Positions 6,037 to 9,652 of a DNA stretch of 9,652 bases are shown piece after piece; within the stretch, counting starts at the first letter, position 1; the number at the start of each line of letters is the position of its first letter. The notes beneath the pieces were generated by a model. It saw nothing but the letters and a program-made list of their open reading frames with translations. It did not search any database and was not told the DNA's origin. Source of the DNA: Conexibacter sp. (lineage in GTDB: Bacteria; Actinomycetota; Thermoleophilia; Solirubrobacterales; Solirubrobacteraceae); NCBI GenBank assembly GCA_025964055.1, contig JAOPZP010000160.1, positions 1 to 9,652 of the forward strand. Direction: 5' to 3'. The translations under genes were made by a program, and so were the position numbers.

Positions 6037-6543
6037 TCAGCAGTCGCAGGCGTCGGGCGCCGCGCAGGCGGCCCCCGGGAGCACGCGATCCCAGACCGAG
6101 CCGAGCACCTCGAGCTCCTCGGCGCCGAGGTGCGAGAGGAACAGCGTGCGCACGCCGGCGAGGTGCGTCGCGCGCGCCGCGGCGAGCTTCGCGTGGCCGG
6201 CGGGCGTCAGCTTGGCGAACGCGCCGCGTGCGTCGCTGGCGCACGACTCGCGGACCAGCAGGCCGTCGCGCTCCAGGCGGTCGACGAGCCGCGTGAGCCC
6301 GCTGCGGCTCAGCAGCACCGACGAGGCCAGATCGCACATGCGCATCTTCTCGCCCTCGGCGTCGGCGAGGTAGACCAGCACCTCGTAGGAGGTCAGCGGA
6401 AGGCCGTGCTCGCGATCGAGCTGGGCGTCCAGGGCCTTCGACAGCGAGGCATGGACGCGGAGCAGGCCGCGCCAGGCGCGGAGCTCTGCCTCGTCGAGGT
6501 CGCCGCCGTCGGCGTGCGTGGGAACCGTCGTGGTGGTGGACAC
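6037..6543 (-). CDS. MarR-family winged-helix transcriptional regulator with Cys-rich C-terminus
   Basis: 168 residues, typical MarR length, a dimeric DNA-binding regulator that usually represses its own and neighbouring genes until a ligand or oxidant releases it. Helices at 18-45 form the dimer part. The winged helix is at about 50-120: LTSYEVLVYLADA, MRMCDLASSVLLSRSGLTRLVDRLERDGLL (helix-turn-helix with recognition helix), and the wing SDARGAFAKLTPAG, matching the family D-x-R wing motif. Cysteines are C70, C101, C160, C166 and C168; the last three form a C-x5-C-x-C tail at the very end. I start it at GTG 6543; a longer in-frame reading to 6693 would run through the inverted repeat and into the preceding gene and gives non-family sequence. 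No Shine-Dalgarno is seen. An inverted repeat 7-34 nt upstream of the GTG is a candidate auto-operator. Confidence 0.9.
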   Translation of the reverse strand: MSTTTTVPTHADGGDLDEAELRAWRGLLRVHASLSKALDAQLDREHGLPLTSYEVLVYLADAEGEKMRMCDLASSVLLSRSGLTRLVDRLERDGLLVRESCASDARGAFAKLTPAGHAKLAAARATHLAGVRTLFLSHLGAEELEVLGSVWDRVLPGAACAAPDACDC

Positions 6544-6550
6544 GAGAACC

Positions 6551-6577
6551 GCATGGTTGCACGAACAACCGCCATGC
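6551..6577. promoter_or_regulatory. Inverted repeat upstream of marR, candidate MarR operator
   Basis: GCATGGTTG (6551-6559) is mirrored by CAACCGCCATGC (6566-6577), a 9-bp inverted repeat with 3 extra bases in one arm; the core is GGTTG-N6-CAACC (6555-6570). MarR proteins bind imperfect palindromes of about this size (often TTG...CAA) over their own promoters. It lies in the 56-nt gap between the nitroreductase stop and the marR start. Binding is inferred. Confidence 0.5.
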
Positions 6578-6599
6578 GCCAACCCGGTGTGCGGTGCGG

Positions 6600-7001
6600 C
6601 TAGACGCGTTCCAGCACGACCACCGGGATCGGGCGGTCGGTCTTGGTCTGGTACTCGTCGTAGGCCGGCCAGTGGCCGGTCATGATCGCCCACAGCTCGG
6701 GCTTCTCCTCCGGCGTCGCGTCGCGCGCCCGGGCGGTGAACCGCTCGCCCTTGACCTGGACCTGGACCTCGGGCTGGGCCTGGAGGTTGAGGTACCAGGC
6801 CGGTGGCTCGGGGGCCCCGCCCTTGGAGGCGACGACGAGGTGGTCGCCCCCGTGCTCGCCGTAGATCAGCGCCGACTTGCGCTCGTCGCCGGACTTGCGG
6901 CCCGTCGTGGTGAGGATCAGCGTCTGCGTGCCCTCCCAGTCGTGGCCCTCCTCCCCGCCGGTCTCCTCGTAGCGCTCCACGTGCTTGTCTCCGAACAGCA
7001 T
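6600..7001 (-). CDS. F420/deazaflavin-dependent nitroreductase-family protein (Ddn-like)
   Basis: 133 residues with a split-barrel flavin/deazaflavin-binding fold of the F420H(2)-dependent quinone reductase/Ddn family (PF04075-like). The family includes M. tuberculosis Ddn, which activates nitroimidazole prodrugs and reduces quinones with F420H2. Recognisable blocks are LILTTTGRKSGDERKSALIYG (28-48), DHLVVASKGGAPEPPAWYLNL (53-73), VQVQVKGERFTARAR (79-93) and the WPAYDEYQTKTDRPIPVVVLERV end. The ASKGG and PAWYLNL segments are the usual cofactor-binding signature. The ATG at 7001 is chosen over a GTG at 7040 because the family begins near here and AGGA is well placed. It starts 10 nt after the hybrid-kinase stop. 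Physiological substrate unknown; quinone protection or redox sensing are possible. Confidence 0.9.
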   Translation of the reverse strand: MLFGDKHVERYEETGGEEGHDWEGTQTLILTTTGRKSGDERKSALIYGEHGGDHLVVASKGGAPEPPAWYLNLQAQPEVQVQVKGERFTARARDATPEEKPELWAIMTGHWPAYDEYQTKTDRPIPVVVLERV

Positions 7002-7011
7002 GCGCCGGATC

Positions 7012-9621
<2,610 letters not shown>

Positions 9622-9629
9622 CGCGACGA

Positions 9630-9635
9630 AGTCTA
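9630..9635 (-). promoter_or_regulatory. Putative -10 box (TAGACT) of the hybrid kinase gene
   Basis: On the minus strand TAGACT fits TANNNT and ends 8 nt before the ATG at 9621, consistent with a leaderless transcript. The corresponding -35 falls at or beyond the window edge and cannot be judged. Confidence 0.4.
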
Positions 9636-9652
9636 GTGCGATGGCTGCTGAG

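Noticed and set aside
6544..6693. N-terminal extension of MarR to 6693
   Set aside because: It would overlap the Ddn-like gene and pass through the inverted repeat; the sequence is unlike MarR proteins.
9641..9652. ATG GCT GCT GAG on the plus strand as the start of a divergent gene
   Set aside because: Only four codons are in the window and there is no ribosome site; cannot be supported.

Overview
This is a very GC-rich chromosomal segment, fully packed with genes. It most likely comes from an actinobacterium, and I would guess the Thermoleophilia/Solirubrobacterales (Conexibacter- or Baekduia-like) lineage. The grounds are the base composition, an F420-dependent (Ddn-like) enzyme, a NarL-type histidine kinase with an actinobacterial PF13796-like membrane sensor, GTG starts with GTGA overlaps, and TANNNT boxes a few bases before start codons. 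The lineage is an inference; no rRNA or marker was available. I see no mobile element, tRNA, CRISPR array or compositional island, and no gene-free stretch reaches 300 bases.

Layout. Positions 1-1656 hold two minus-strand genes: hsp20 (small heat-shock protein), then tgt (tRNA-guanine transglycosylase), which lacks only its C-terminal end at the window edge. A 131-bp divergent region (1657-1787) contains an hsp20 promoter and a striking double palindrome. It leads into nadK (NAD kinase, 1788-2717), the only plus-strand gene. From 9621 down to 2689 six genes all run on the minus strand: a large hybrid histidine kinase with CHASE3-like sensor, two receiver domains and an HPt domain; a small F420/deazaflavin-dependent nitroreductase-family protein starting 10 nt after it; a MarR regulator preceded by an inverted repeat; then three genes joined by 4-nt GTGA overlaps, namely a membrane-anchored DUF4097-like beta-repeat protein, a NarL/LiaS-type histidine kinase, and a lipoprotein sugar-type substrate-binding protein. 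The last of these ends 29 nt inside the convergent nadK.

How the genes may work together. tgt, hsp20 and nadK are housekeeping or stress genes. The minus-strand block is mostly signalling. The tightly coupled DUF4097 / kinase / binding-lipoprotein trio looks like a surface-sensing module resembling LiaF-LiaS with an added ligand-binding lipoprotein, but no response regulator gene and no ABC permease or ATPase lies next to it. The hybrid kinase carries an apparently complete His-Asp-Asp-His set but no DNA-binding output. The best candidates for something undescribed are that trio, the double palindrome between hsp20 and nadK, and a recurring TANNNT-N6-9-start pattern that suggests leaderless transcription of several genes here.
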